From the NCBI GenBank assembly GCA_037447655.1, contig JBBHKE010001985.1:1-43265 (forward strand): a stretch of DNA of 43,265 nucleotides, given 5' to 3'. The DNA comes from Zygnema cylindricum (taxonomy: Eukaryota; Streptophyta; Zygnematophyceae; Zygnematales; Zygnemataceae). The first letter of the stretch is position 1. Every line of letters begins with the position of its first letter. Positions 1 through 10,900 of the stretch are shown here, piece by piece. Made by a program: the position numbers and the translations under genes. The notes beneath the pieces are model-generated. The model did not search any database. It worked only from the letters and a program-made list of their open reading frames with translations, and was not told the DNA's origin.

Positions 1-628
1 CACCATATCTCCGTACTCATATCGTACTTTTCTTGCGTACCACAATTCCGTATTATTTGTGCGGACCGACCTCCCAATTTTTGTTGCTTGCGGAGCGATA
101 CATCGGCGCCTGTCACCGTTCGATAACCGATATTATTCGTTATTGGATTTAACACAATAGTAAATTACCCGATACATAATGCTTCTAATTTCTCATTGAC
201 ACTACTAACTCCATAACGCTGACAATGATGGGCGGTGTAGTTGCACTTAATGAGAAATTGTAGATAACAGCTCGTCAATAATTATGTGACTCCTTTCCAT
301 CAACCCGTTTCGTTAACAGTAAAGTGCAGTACATAGGTACAATACGATTATAGAAGGCGATAATCGGTAAATTTCATATCCCGATATCTATGATAACATA
401 TATTATTCTTTGTCAAACGACAAACGAGCACGATATATCGTATACGTTGTTAACATTGACATATATCTATATACATATTATTTAAAGACATTATTATATC
501 GAATGAAACATAATATGCCTTCTTAGTTCTTACATTTCACAATCTCGTCCGTACTTTGATAATAAATTACAAAATTGTAACGCGGACGGCGCAACACTTT
601 CGTACGTCGTACGCCACAGGCCTAAAAG

Positions 629-1434
629 TAGTGTTGTGTATCGGCAAGAAATTTATCGAGATAACACTAATACCGATCGCTATCAGTTATTGAAATGTCA
701 AGGGTCCCGATACATCCCTCCGAGACCATCAAATTCCTTATCGGCGATAAATAAAAATAAATGTAGCTCGCATCCAATAATGTTTTATAATGTATTGTCT
801 TATATTAGTGAGTGTATATAGTGCAGCATGCCACGTATAAATATTTGTTCCATATTCTGTTTAACGTGCGTTTAGTGCGGACAACGCAACACATGAACGC
901 TGAAAATTTTAAAACATTACACTGTGTATCGCTATTAGTGTAAAGGTTTTTTTGCCACGTAAATTATATTTTCTCTGTGCACATTTACTCAAATTTTGAA
1001 TGGAGACCACCAATCCGAAGGTGGGAATCTTGTCTCTAATCTCCACCGCTAGATGAGCAATCCGCTAAGTGTACACGGAGAAATGATGTGTTTAGTGGAT
1101 AAGAAACCATAAACAATAATAGCGATACACAGTGTAGATTATAGTACTAAATGTAAAGTACCGAAACTAAATTTTTTAATTACATGGTAATATCTTTCTT
1201 TTTTCGAAAAACAAATGAACAGATCTGTCACACAACCGCCATTTATTGCCACTATTTTTTGAGAAATCTGTAAACAATATAATTGTACGGTCCGTACAGT
1301 TATCGGTACCGGTATTATCACCGATAAAAAACCGATAATACAACAAAGTTGAAATATCATGCCAATATATCGATTATCGGTAAGCCAAAAAGGTACATAT
1401 TGATTATTGACAAAAACATGCCGATACACAACAA
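629..1434. mobile_element. Candidate TIR element with GTATCGG ends
   Basis: The left end reads TGTTGTGTATCGGCA (632-646); the reverse complement of the right end (about 1419-1433) is the same 15 bases. Inner sequence is rich in CGATA, CCGATAA and TATCGG words. A 219-bp MITE is nested inside (918-1136). Similar ends recur near 29733, 30878 and 31992. No transposase is recognised. Confidence 0.55.
918..1136. mobile_element. Small TIR element (MITE), 219 bp
   Basis: The ends TACACTGTGTATCGCTATTA (918-937) and their reverse complement at 1117-1136 match perfectly over 20 bp and 23 of 24 overall. The interior has GACCACCAATCCGAAG and GGGAATCTTG, similar to the 206-bp element at 26665-26870. It is too short to code for a transposase. 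Confidence 0.8.
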
Positions 1435-1445
1435 AACCCAAAAGT

Positions 1446-3149
1446 ACATGACTTCACACCCGTCCCAACTTATGTCCTAAACATTTTTTGAGTTTCTGAC
1501 CAGTAGACTATAATTGGAAGAAATAAACAAAGCTTATGTAAGTCTCAGTTTCACCAAACTATCTGCTGCAAACCCTAAGCAACTTCTCCAATAGTAAGAA
1601 ATAAAAAAACTTATCACTTAAAAATTAGTAAGAAAACTAAAAAAAATGGTTGAAAGATATTATATGGAGGCGGTACGACCATATAAACTACAGTAATGAA
1701 ACCACACAAAAGTTGAATTTAGTTATTGCGATATTTTTTCTCGGTATATCGGGTTGATATATTGTTAAAAGTATTGGGACATTTTTTTCATCGATATATC
1801 TAACAGCTATGTCCATTGTCTATAAGAAAAAAATATGTACAATATTGATTATCTTTAAAAGTCTACGAATTTACAACACAAGCTTTCTGAGTTTGTCATG
1901 TCGCCTGCGTTTTTTTTAGATAACGAAAACGTCACCTCTTAGATGAAAAACAAAATCTTTGATGGGTTAATACATAAAGTTATATAACTTAGAACTAAAC
2001 TGTATGTTCCAGTCTGGTTCATTGAAAACAACTTTTGCCATTTATGACTATAATGGGTATTACATGCGTTCAACTGACTTGTTGTGCATAAATAAGGCCC
2101 GCTGGCTTCAACTCTCTCCCTTAATTCCTTTTTTGGTTTTTTCTCTGTCATCCTTAAATTGCAGATACAAGTAGTCCACAGAGAACATTTTAAAATATTA
2201 TCCTGTTATGTTTGACCTTTGTACACTTATTGGCTCCACTACGTTTAATCGTGTCCACATTCTGTCTTTTTTTATCTTTGATATTGTTGAAGCGATTGTG
2301 AGTTTTACAATCTTTAGACAAAATCAAGACACTAATTAAAACTGTATATCATCACAATTAGCCATCTTGATATTGTGTGTTCAACACCACCCGTTGTTGT
2401 TAGGTTAATCTTTCGACATTTTCAAAATACATGTCGATCCAAAAAAAAAAAAAAAAATAAGGTTTCAGTGTTACATGTTGTTTAAAACTGTTTACTACAA
2501 CTAATATTGTTTGCAAATATAATGGCCGAGGCAGAACACAACTGTGGTCCCATCACTTCAAGTTTACAACGTTTTAGGGTTTTTCTACTAAAATTTACGG
2601 ATGAGTCTTTAATTTGGGTTTTTGACCAAGTCCCAAAGCGAGGACACGACGGGTAGGGGTTTCATTAAGTCTTAACATAAAACGGTTCGTAAAGGAAAGA
2701 ATTTCACATAACATGCAATCTCATAAAATTTCTAGTAACATTTTGTCAAAAGTCAAGGTATAATGATTTTCAATATTCTTGTGTTGTGAATTAACATTCA
2801 ACGAACAAAACGTATTTTGTTTCACCATAACACAAATGCCCACGCTGCATAAAATGACACACAAAAGTATTTACAATCACTGCAAAATGTATCATAATGA
2901 TTTTCTAACATTTCTAGAGAATATGACTTACACGATATATAGAATGTCAAAGCTCTTTTTGCAACATATAAACAACATTGATTGCTTGTTTGCCTGATCC
3001 AACACAACTTACAACTTTGATTTGCAATTTTACACTTTAATTTTCTGCTTTTCAAAAATCACTTTCACATTGATGCAAAAGTAATTTTACTTCTTTATAA
3101 AAAACTACCAATAAACTATGAATATCTTCTTGTCCAAAAATGGGTTTTT
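1446..3149. other. Intergenic, AT-rich, nothing recognised
   Basis: No coding signature, RNA gene or repeat beyond an A15 run near 2442. Short ORFs here have no recognisable family features. Confidence 0.5.
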
Positions 3150-3745
3150 TTTTCATAAAGCTTTTTATTCCACTCCATTTTTCAAATATGCACTAGAGTT
3201 CATAAGTATTACCTAAAACCTTAACCAATATTCTTAGCATGGTTCAGGGCATTCGTTAAGTTTTATTCACACTCTCTCTTACTTTATTATTAGCTATTGC
3301 ATTCAGTTCATTTGAGTGGGGGCATATAGAGACGATTGAGACATGCCTTTTTATTCAAAACAAAGAAGCTTTTTAAAACATGTTCTATGCCATTGTCTGA
3401 TTTGAGAGTTAATAAATTATTTCCTTTTATTTATCGCTCTATTAATTTAGTCCCTTAAACTTGGGTAGTACCTCGCTCTTATTCTTTATACATTAAACTT
3501 GAGTAAACTTGGTGAAGTCATGAGTCAAAGTTAGCATATATCTGATATCACCCATAAAAGGTGTTTTACTAGGGTCCCATAAAGTAGAGTATGTCAACTC
3601 TAGTCTCTTTTCAACTCTGTGATTTTCACAAATGGAAAGGCCACGAATGGGAAGGGTACAATACTTTGTGTGGCTTTCCCAAAATACACCTTTCGCTGAT
3701 ACTTTTGGTTGTCCTATCATATAATTTTATTCTTTCAAACATTTA
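3150..3745 (-). pseudogene. Relic of a Ty1/copia integrase
   Basis: On the minus strand 3493-3720 encodes VEKRLELTYSTLWDPSKTPF and then MGDIRYMLTLTHDFTKFTQV. This aligns with the copia integrase core (LELVHTDLxGP...RYxLTxxDDFTRxTWVYF); the first catalytic Asp is Ser and one of the DD pair is His. About 60-120 bp further on it reads LKSDNGIEHV, the second catalytic Asp motif. Flanking sequence is frame-shifted and full of stops. It is an old fragment unrelated to the intact insertion. Confidence 0.65.
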
Positions 3746-4806
3746 TTTGTTAGCCATTTTCTATAATCGCTCATAACCTATGCAATTATTTTTTTATCTT
3801 CTAAAGATGTGCAGAAGAGATTCGTCTAAAATCCCAAAACAAAGTGTAAATCATTGAAAATTCCGTTCACAAGTTTTATCCTCTTTTAGCATCACACTCC
3901 ACACTTAATCCATTTCTAAAGTCAATCCGCGTGGGAGCTGTGGCTTAAAGGTGCAAAAACAGTCAACGACTTTTGCAACCATGAGCTAATGCTCTTGTGT
4001 TCCTTATCCATTCGTCACCCACCACTCCGGAAAATGCACGAGTCATTACCAAGTGTTTTTCAATTTTGCTTTTTGAATAACTAAGGTGTCCGCTTTGTCA
4101 GCTTCACTTCAAAAAGTTGATGGCCCTCATATTGCTCTTTTGCACACAGTCCTCATCAACGAATTCTCGGGATAGTAAAGCTTTATCGCCTATCTTCAAA
4201 TCTACCAAATGTGCTCATACGATTAATGGCCAAAGATTAGAAATTGTTATTTTTTCCATTTTTTTTGCAATCTGAGTGTTTGATCATCATTATCATCTAA
4301 AGGCATAAATGATAACCTATCATAACCAAAAGTAAAGATTTGATTGAATGAGTACAAAAAGGGTGAAGTGTACGCCATTTCACAAATATCACTTAATTGA
4401 AACTTGATAGAGCTAAAATTATAAAGATTGCAAAGTAAATGGTTTAAGTTTTTCTTATCACTAAGAAAAGTTATATCCAATTGCAACTGTCGCCCACAAA
4501 ATAGACAAACAAAAAAAGAACTAAGGAGAACCTTTCGTTAACAAACTAAAGAAATTGTCTCACACACACACTTGACTAGCATGAAAGACTAACATGAAAG
4601 ACTAACATGAAACAGTATTAGCAGCCAATACACATGACTGACATTGAGACGTAAAATCCAAAGCCATTCCTAATGCTCCATAATACCTGACTAATTGATG
4701 CTTAAAATTTCAGACACGCTTGAATTACCATCATCTCCATGTGAATCGTTGTTCAACCCATACGGGTTCTGACAACAACATACATTTTATCTTCACATTT
4801 TGAATT
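3746..4806. other. Intergenic region downstream of the LRR gene
   Basis: AT-rich, with a short tandem of ACTAACATGAAAG units (about 4575-4610). It may include the 3' UTR of the LRR gene and further decayed copia sequence next to the integrase relic, but I cannot place either. Confidence 0.4.
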
Positions 4807-4946
4807 TTACTTCCTCAACAGGAGGCGAGGACGTGGCGGTGGGGATTTTGAAGGAGGTGAGGGAGACGAGCGAGGACGAGGAGGCGGGGGTTTTGAGCGA
4901 GGTGAAGGAGGAGGAGAGAAAGGAGGAGGTCGTTGTTTCTTCATCA
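4807..4946 (-). CDS. Last exon: basic proline-rich tail
   Basis: After a TTTTGTAG acceptor, two bases (TG) complete the codon left by the EGF exon (T + TG = Leu). Forty-five codons follow, reading MKKQRPPPFSPPPSPRSKPP and ending PPPRPRLLLRK, with a TAA stop at 4807-4809. Repeated SPPPSP and KPPPPRPR blocks resemble extensin-like wall-binding segments, which are basic and rich in Pro, Ser, Arg and Lys. Supporting points are the phase match and the isolated 125-bp block of low complexity, unlike its AT-rich surroundings. Against it, the block is short and simple enough to arise by chance, like the polypyrimidine tracts elsewhere. The intron is 1056 bp. Confidence 0.5.
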
Positions 4947-7900
4947 CTACAAAACCGTTGAGAAAACAAAATTCAGGGTTAATCATAATGCTTTTTGCCT
5001 TAAAAGCGGCAGTGTTTTTAAAAAAATCGACGTCATTGAATGCCCAACTTTGTCTAATAGAGACAATAATTCAGTTATTATTCTACACTTATTTATTTCT
5101 AGAACCTGTAGTTACAAGACATGATAAGACATTTGAGGCTGAGAGGAAGGTGGAGAAGAGAAAAGTATTGGATAGAGGAGGTTGAGGTAAAAAGCTTAAG
5201 TGAAGGAAATGAGGAGCTATCAATGATAAAACAATGTGAGAAAGTTGATTGGTGGCAAATTCGGGGGTGTACAGAGAAGGGAGGAGAAGGTGAACTGAAC
5301 TATCAAAAGGTAAATAATGTACCTTTACCTTTAATGCACATATTTGTGTGGACTATAGGTAAGTTTAGTGCCGTCTTCAAGAAACTCGATATGTTGTAAA
5401 TTTCTGGGCAATATAACCAGGGTCACAGTAAATATGTCGGGAACAATTTTGTTCTTTTGGACTGGGTGATATTTCAACCAACAAGATCAGAAAACATACA
5501 TCGACGTATTTCATGTAGAATATTGAACATCACATTCGAACCGAGATGAAGACTAAAACCTTTTTAAAGATTGATTTTTTTTGATAAAAAAAGCAGTTGA
5601 ACGAAATTTGCTTAATTAAAGAAATGCGCACAACTAAAATTTGAAATTTTGACAATTTTTTGAAGTTTCACGTATATTTTTATCTTGCCACGTATGCTAG
5701 TCGATTGTGGTGACTGTTTTATACAAATGAAAAGTATATCATTTGACTTCGGAAGTTTAAATTGCATCTGATGGAGATGAAGATATCTCATGGGTTAGAG
5801 AATCTCGTAGCTTATAACTGTTTTTTGTTGTATTATAAAAACATACAATCGAAAATTACCCTAATATACAAACATTTTGTTGTGATTTTATCATTAGGGA
5901 ACAACATGCACGATAATGAAATGAAGAAATCAAACAACCATTTTTATTTTTATGGATAATACCATGGTTATTGTATCCGTTTCGCATCAAAAAAAGACAT
6001 ACATTTGCAAACGAACTTGCTCTCCTGGTTGCTGTAGCCTTTTTTGCATGCACATGATGTCCCGTTCGTGCCATTAGAACAAACACCGCCTCCCCCACAA
6101 GGGCCTCCTGGTTGTGTCGCGTTACAAAAAGCTTTACAAGCGCTTTCACTTCGTTGATTTTTGGACGCGCAACCGGTTGGGAGGCTTGGGCCAAAGAGAC
6201 AATTGGTGGATAACTCGCTGCAATCTGGGTGCCCGTTTACTGTGGTAACTCGCTCGATGAAGTAGTTTCTTGAAACATCACTGTAGACATGGTTCACCAT
6301 CGTAAAAGAAAATTACTCGCTAAGCCGTAACAATCCATGATAGCACGTCTAAAAAGCAAATATGTGTAAGAATGCATCAACCTTGATCCATTTATAAACA
6401 AGACATACAAAAGAACCATTAACTACAAATGAAATACTCGGTTAACATTAGGACTTATTAACGGAAATTTTATAAGAAATCTATAAAACGTTTTTTTATC
6501 CGACAAGTTTCACTTTTTATGAGCATTTTTGAAACAGTTATGTTATCGAAAAGACCAAACACTTGAATGGCTGCCTCGACCGCTGAAAAACCCTTCCTCA
6601 CTCCCTCCTCTTCCCCCTCCCCTGCCCCTCTCTATTTCCCTCCCCCTGCCTCCCGCCACTACCCCTCCACCTCCACTTGCTTTTCCGCCTCCCCCGCATC
6701 GTCTCCTTTTGCCACTCGCTTTACCTCTCCCTCTCCACCTCCCCCTACCCCTCTCCCATACCCTCTTCCTCTCCCTCTTCTTCTTCCATTCCCTGTCTCT
6801 CTCCCCCCCTACCGCTCCCCCTCCCCCTTCGCCATCCCCCACGCCCTCCCCCGCTTCCTCTTGATCTCGCTCCTACCCCTATATTCCCACCCCTCCCCCT
6901 CCCCCTCCTCCTTCCCCGCCTCTTCCTCTCGATCTACTTCTCCCTTTCCTCCTTTCACTACTCTCTCTCTCTCGCCCTATTCACTTCCCACTTCCTCTCT
7001 ACCTGTTGAGCTCCCTCTCCCTCTCCCACCCCCCCTCCCTCTCAACCTCTCGACCTCCTTCTCCCTCGCCTTTCCCCTTTCAGTATCATGCGCTTCCCAA
7101 GCCCCTGTTCTCCCTCTCTTCCTCTCATCCTACCCCCCCTCTCTTGCTATCCCTCTCTCCCCCTGTCCCCGTCTCCTCTTCTGCTCCTGTCTCCCTCCAC
7201 CCCTCTCCCCCACTCCCCCTCATCTCTTTCACCCTCTCCCGTTCCTCTCTCTCTCCTTATCCCTCAGTCACTTTCACATTTTCTCTCCTTCGCCTTCTCA
7301 TTCTATTTCTTCCTCCACCTCTCTCTCCTTATTCCTCAGTCACTTTCACATTTTCTCTCCTTCGCCTTCTCATTCTATTTCTTCCTCCACCTCTCTCTCC
7401 TTACTCTCCCTCTCCTTCTCCCACCCCCTCTCCCACTCTCTTACTCTTGACCCCCCTATCCCCCTCTCCCATATCTCCCACTCTCTCCCTTCTTTTCTCT
7501 CCCCCTATCTCTCTATCCCTCTCCCCTTTCCTCTCTATCTCCCTCTCCTTCTCCCCTCCCTCTCTTTATCACTTATTCTCTCAATCTTCGTCTTCCACTC
7601 CCACTACTTTTTCTCTCCCTCTCTCTCTCCTTCTCTTTCCCTATTTCTTGCTCTCCCACCCTCCCCCTCTCCCGCTATTCCCCACTCTCCTCCTCTCCCT
7701 CTTTACCTCCCTTTCCCTCTCTCTATCCCGCGCTCTCTCGCCCTCTCACCTTCCTCTCACCTCCTCGCCTTTTTTACATAAAACATATCCCCGACTCACC
7801 CCCTCTCCCTCCCGACCTCTCGCCCTCTTCCCTCCCTCACCCTCCTCATCCTGAACGCCTTTCCCCTCCCTCTTCCCCTAGCTCTCCCACTCTTCCTCTT

Positions 7901-10900
7901 CGCTACTTACTCCCCCCCATCCACCCCTTCCCCCTTTCATCCTTTACTCTATCCCTCTTTCTCCCTTTCCCTCTCCCCCTCTCTACCTCACGCTTTCTTC
8001 CCCTCTCCCCCTCTCCCACTCTCCCCTTTTTCTCCCTTCTCTCCCTCTCTCCCCCCTCTCCTATTTAGCCCCTTTCCCGTCCTCCCCTCCTTTTCTTTTT
8101 TCTACCCATTTTCACTTCATATTCTTTCTGCCCCTTTCCCCTCCCTTTTTCCCATCTCCCTCTCCCCATCCCTCTCACTTATTCTCTTACCTGTTATTTC
8201 TCCACCTCTGTCTCTCCCGCACCCCCTCACCCCCTATCCGTCTCTGTCTCCCCCTCACTTCCTCGTCCCCTCCCACCCTCTCATCCCCTCTCCCTTCCCT
8301 CTCCCTTGACGAGTAACAAAACCATAGTGTCATGTCTTACAAATTGTTGAGGGATGTCAATTGACTGATGGACGATGGAATGATTCCACTCAACTGGTTG
8401 CTTTGTAGATATCTGTGACACAGGCATCAACAAAAGGAATCATAAAAATAATTAAAAGAAAACAATATATCAAGAGATTAAAAAATAAAAATCAAAGTGG
8501 AAAACAATTTAGTTTACGATTTTCAAACACAAAATGAAAATGGTTTACACGCACCTCTTCTTCGCCCCATGCCTCAATTAGATATTATGTAGATATTTGC
8601 GACATGTGTGACGGTAAAACCAATCATCAAGACATTGGAAAAATAATCCCAAATGTTGAGAAGTGATAAAAAATATGTCCATTTCCAATTATCCAAAACA
8701 CAATTTCTCACCACCCCTCTCTCTACAACACCGATACCCCTTTTTCCATTACCCCCACACTTCCACTCCCCCCTCTAGTTAACCTTTCCCCTCCCTTTGG
8801 TACAACCTATTACACTTTTTAACATGGTTAAAAAAAAAACACACACACACACACACACACATACATACAAAATCAATATAACTATGTTTTAAACATATCG
8901 ATATAAATATTATTGTTATTACATGAAAAAATTCTTAAAAAAAGATGTGGACTTTCAAACAAAAGAATAACAATACGTCGTCACACATACATGACCCTGT
9001 AAACAATAAACATATGTAATTTCATATCTTATCTCTTGCAACCCGTCCCTTTTGCTTTACTTCCCTTGATTTGTCCAAGCTGTTCGAATTCAAATTACTT
9101 TAATTAAAAAACAACAAAACAAAAACAAAAAAAAAAATTAAAAAAATGCTAATTGTTGATAGATAAAACAAACAAATTCAACGAGTGTCCGCATATCATG
9201 GTGGTTTTTTAGGGTTTTTAGGGTTTTTTTCTCTCTCTCTTTCTCAACCCTTCTTCCTCCCCCTCTCCCTCTCCCTCTACCTCTCTAACACCCCTCCTCC
9301 CTCATTTCCTTTCCTCCACCCTCTACCCTCCAACTCCCTTTCTTTTCTCTCAACTTAGTACCCTCCTCCCACCTTTCCCACCTCCCTTTTTCCTTCTCCG
9401 ACTCCCCCTCCCTCTATTTGTACCTCTTCCCCCTTTGAATCTCCCTTTCCCGCTATCTATTGCACCACTATTTTCCCCATAGCCATCGCAAATTTTTTAT
9501 TTACCTCTCCTTCGCCAATTCCCTCTCCCTATTTTTAACATCTTTCGCCTTATCCCTTCACCCTCACCCTCTCTTTTCTTTTACCCCTAGTTATTTCTCC
9601 TATTTTTTCTCCCCTAATTTCTCCGCTTCTTACTCTATCCCTGCCCCTTTACACTCTTCCCCTCCCTCTCTCTGTAGCTCCCACCCTCCACCCTTATCCA
9701 TTCTCCCCCTCCCCCAATCCCACTCTATCTCTCCCTCTCAACCTATCCTACTTTCTTTTTTCTCTCTCACTCTCCCTATCCCTATCTTCTCCCTCCCTCG
9801 CGTTGCTCCCGCTCCTTCTCTCCACCTCATCCTCGCTTCTCCCTCCCTCTATTTCTCTTCTCCTCTCGAACCATCCCTATTCCTTTTCGTCCGTCTCTTT
9901 ACCCCTCCCCCTCTCCATCCTCTTCCCGTTTACTCTCTCTTCCTTTACCTACCTACCCCTCTACCCTTACCCCCTTCCACTTCTTCCCTATCGCCCTCAC
10001 TATCCCTCTCCCATCTCTTTTTCCTCTCCCTCTCCCTATGTCTCTCCCTCTACCTCTTACTCTCAATCTCCATCTCCCTCTCCCTCTCCTTATTCTCCCT
10101 CCCTCATGTTCCCTCCATCTCCCTTTCTTCCCCTCTCCCCCTATCTCTCATTTTCCCTCCCTCTACCTCTTCACCTCCCTCTCCTCTTCCCTCTCCTTGT
10201 CCATCTTCCTCTCCCTTTGCCTCTCCATCTTTCTCTCAATCTCCATCTCCCTTTTCCTCTCCATCATTCTCTCACCTCCTCTCCCTCTCTTCCTTCAATA
10301 TTCCCGTCCCCCTCTCTCATTCTCCTACGATCCCCCTGTCCCCCACTCCCTCCTTCTCCTCGGCCCTCCCTCTCTCGTCCTCTCCTTCTTTATCATCTCC
10401 CTTTCCATCTTCCCTTCCTTTCTATCTTCCCTTCCTCTCCCTTCCCTCTCACTTTTCCTCTCCCTCTCCGCTTACCTCTACCTCTCCCTCTTTTACTTTA
10501 TCTCCGTCTCCTCCATGCATCTTCCTCTCCCTCATGAACTTCCTCTCTCCTTCACCCCCCCCTTTTGAATGCTCTTCCCATACCGCATGCCCTCCAATTT
10601 CTCCTCGTTTGCTTTCAATCTCTTCCCTTTTTTATCCCCCCCCCCCCCCTCCTCTCAACACCTCTCTCCCTTTCCCTCCCTATATATATCTTCCTCTTTC
10701 TCCCCCTCTCTCTTTTCTCTCCCTCTCTCCGCCCTCTCCCTCTCTAACCCTTTCGTGCCCCTCTATCTCTTCCACACTCTACCCCTCCTATTTTTCCTCC
10801 TTTCCCTCCTACTTGTCCAGCTTCCCTATCTCCACCTCCGTCTCCCCTCTCCCCCTCACCTGTCATACCACTCACCCCCTCACCCCTCATCCCCTCCCCC

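Noticed and set aside
1-4800. A kinase domain that would make the LRR gene a receptor kinase
   Set aside because: No kinase motifs (GxGxxG, HRDxK, DFG) were seen in any minus-strand frame downstream of the EGF exon.
4820-4945. Plus-strand Gly/Arg-rich peptide (RGGG-type) opposite the proline-rich exon
   Set aside because: No start codon or splice context, and the opposite strand has a matching acceptor, phase and stop.
6543-6842. Minus-strand Gly/Arg/Glu-rich ORFs in the polypyrimidine tracts (also 13128-13391, 14364-14614, 17273-17643)
   Set aside because: Complementary-strand artefacts of the same low-complexity DNA. They look like RGG proteins only because of GGAGAG words.
6567-7781. A 404-codon plus-strand ORF and similar ones (9460-10935, 11856-13298, 15000-15851) rich in Ser, Pro and Leu
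   Set aside because: They fall in polypyrimidine DNA, where stop codons, which all need purines, are rare. All three forward frames are open at once, the composition follows the nucleotide bias, and known exons of the opposite strand interrupt the region.
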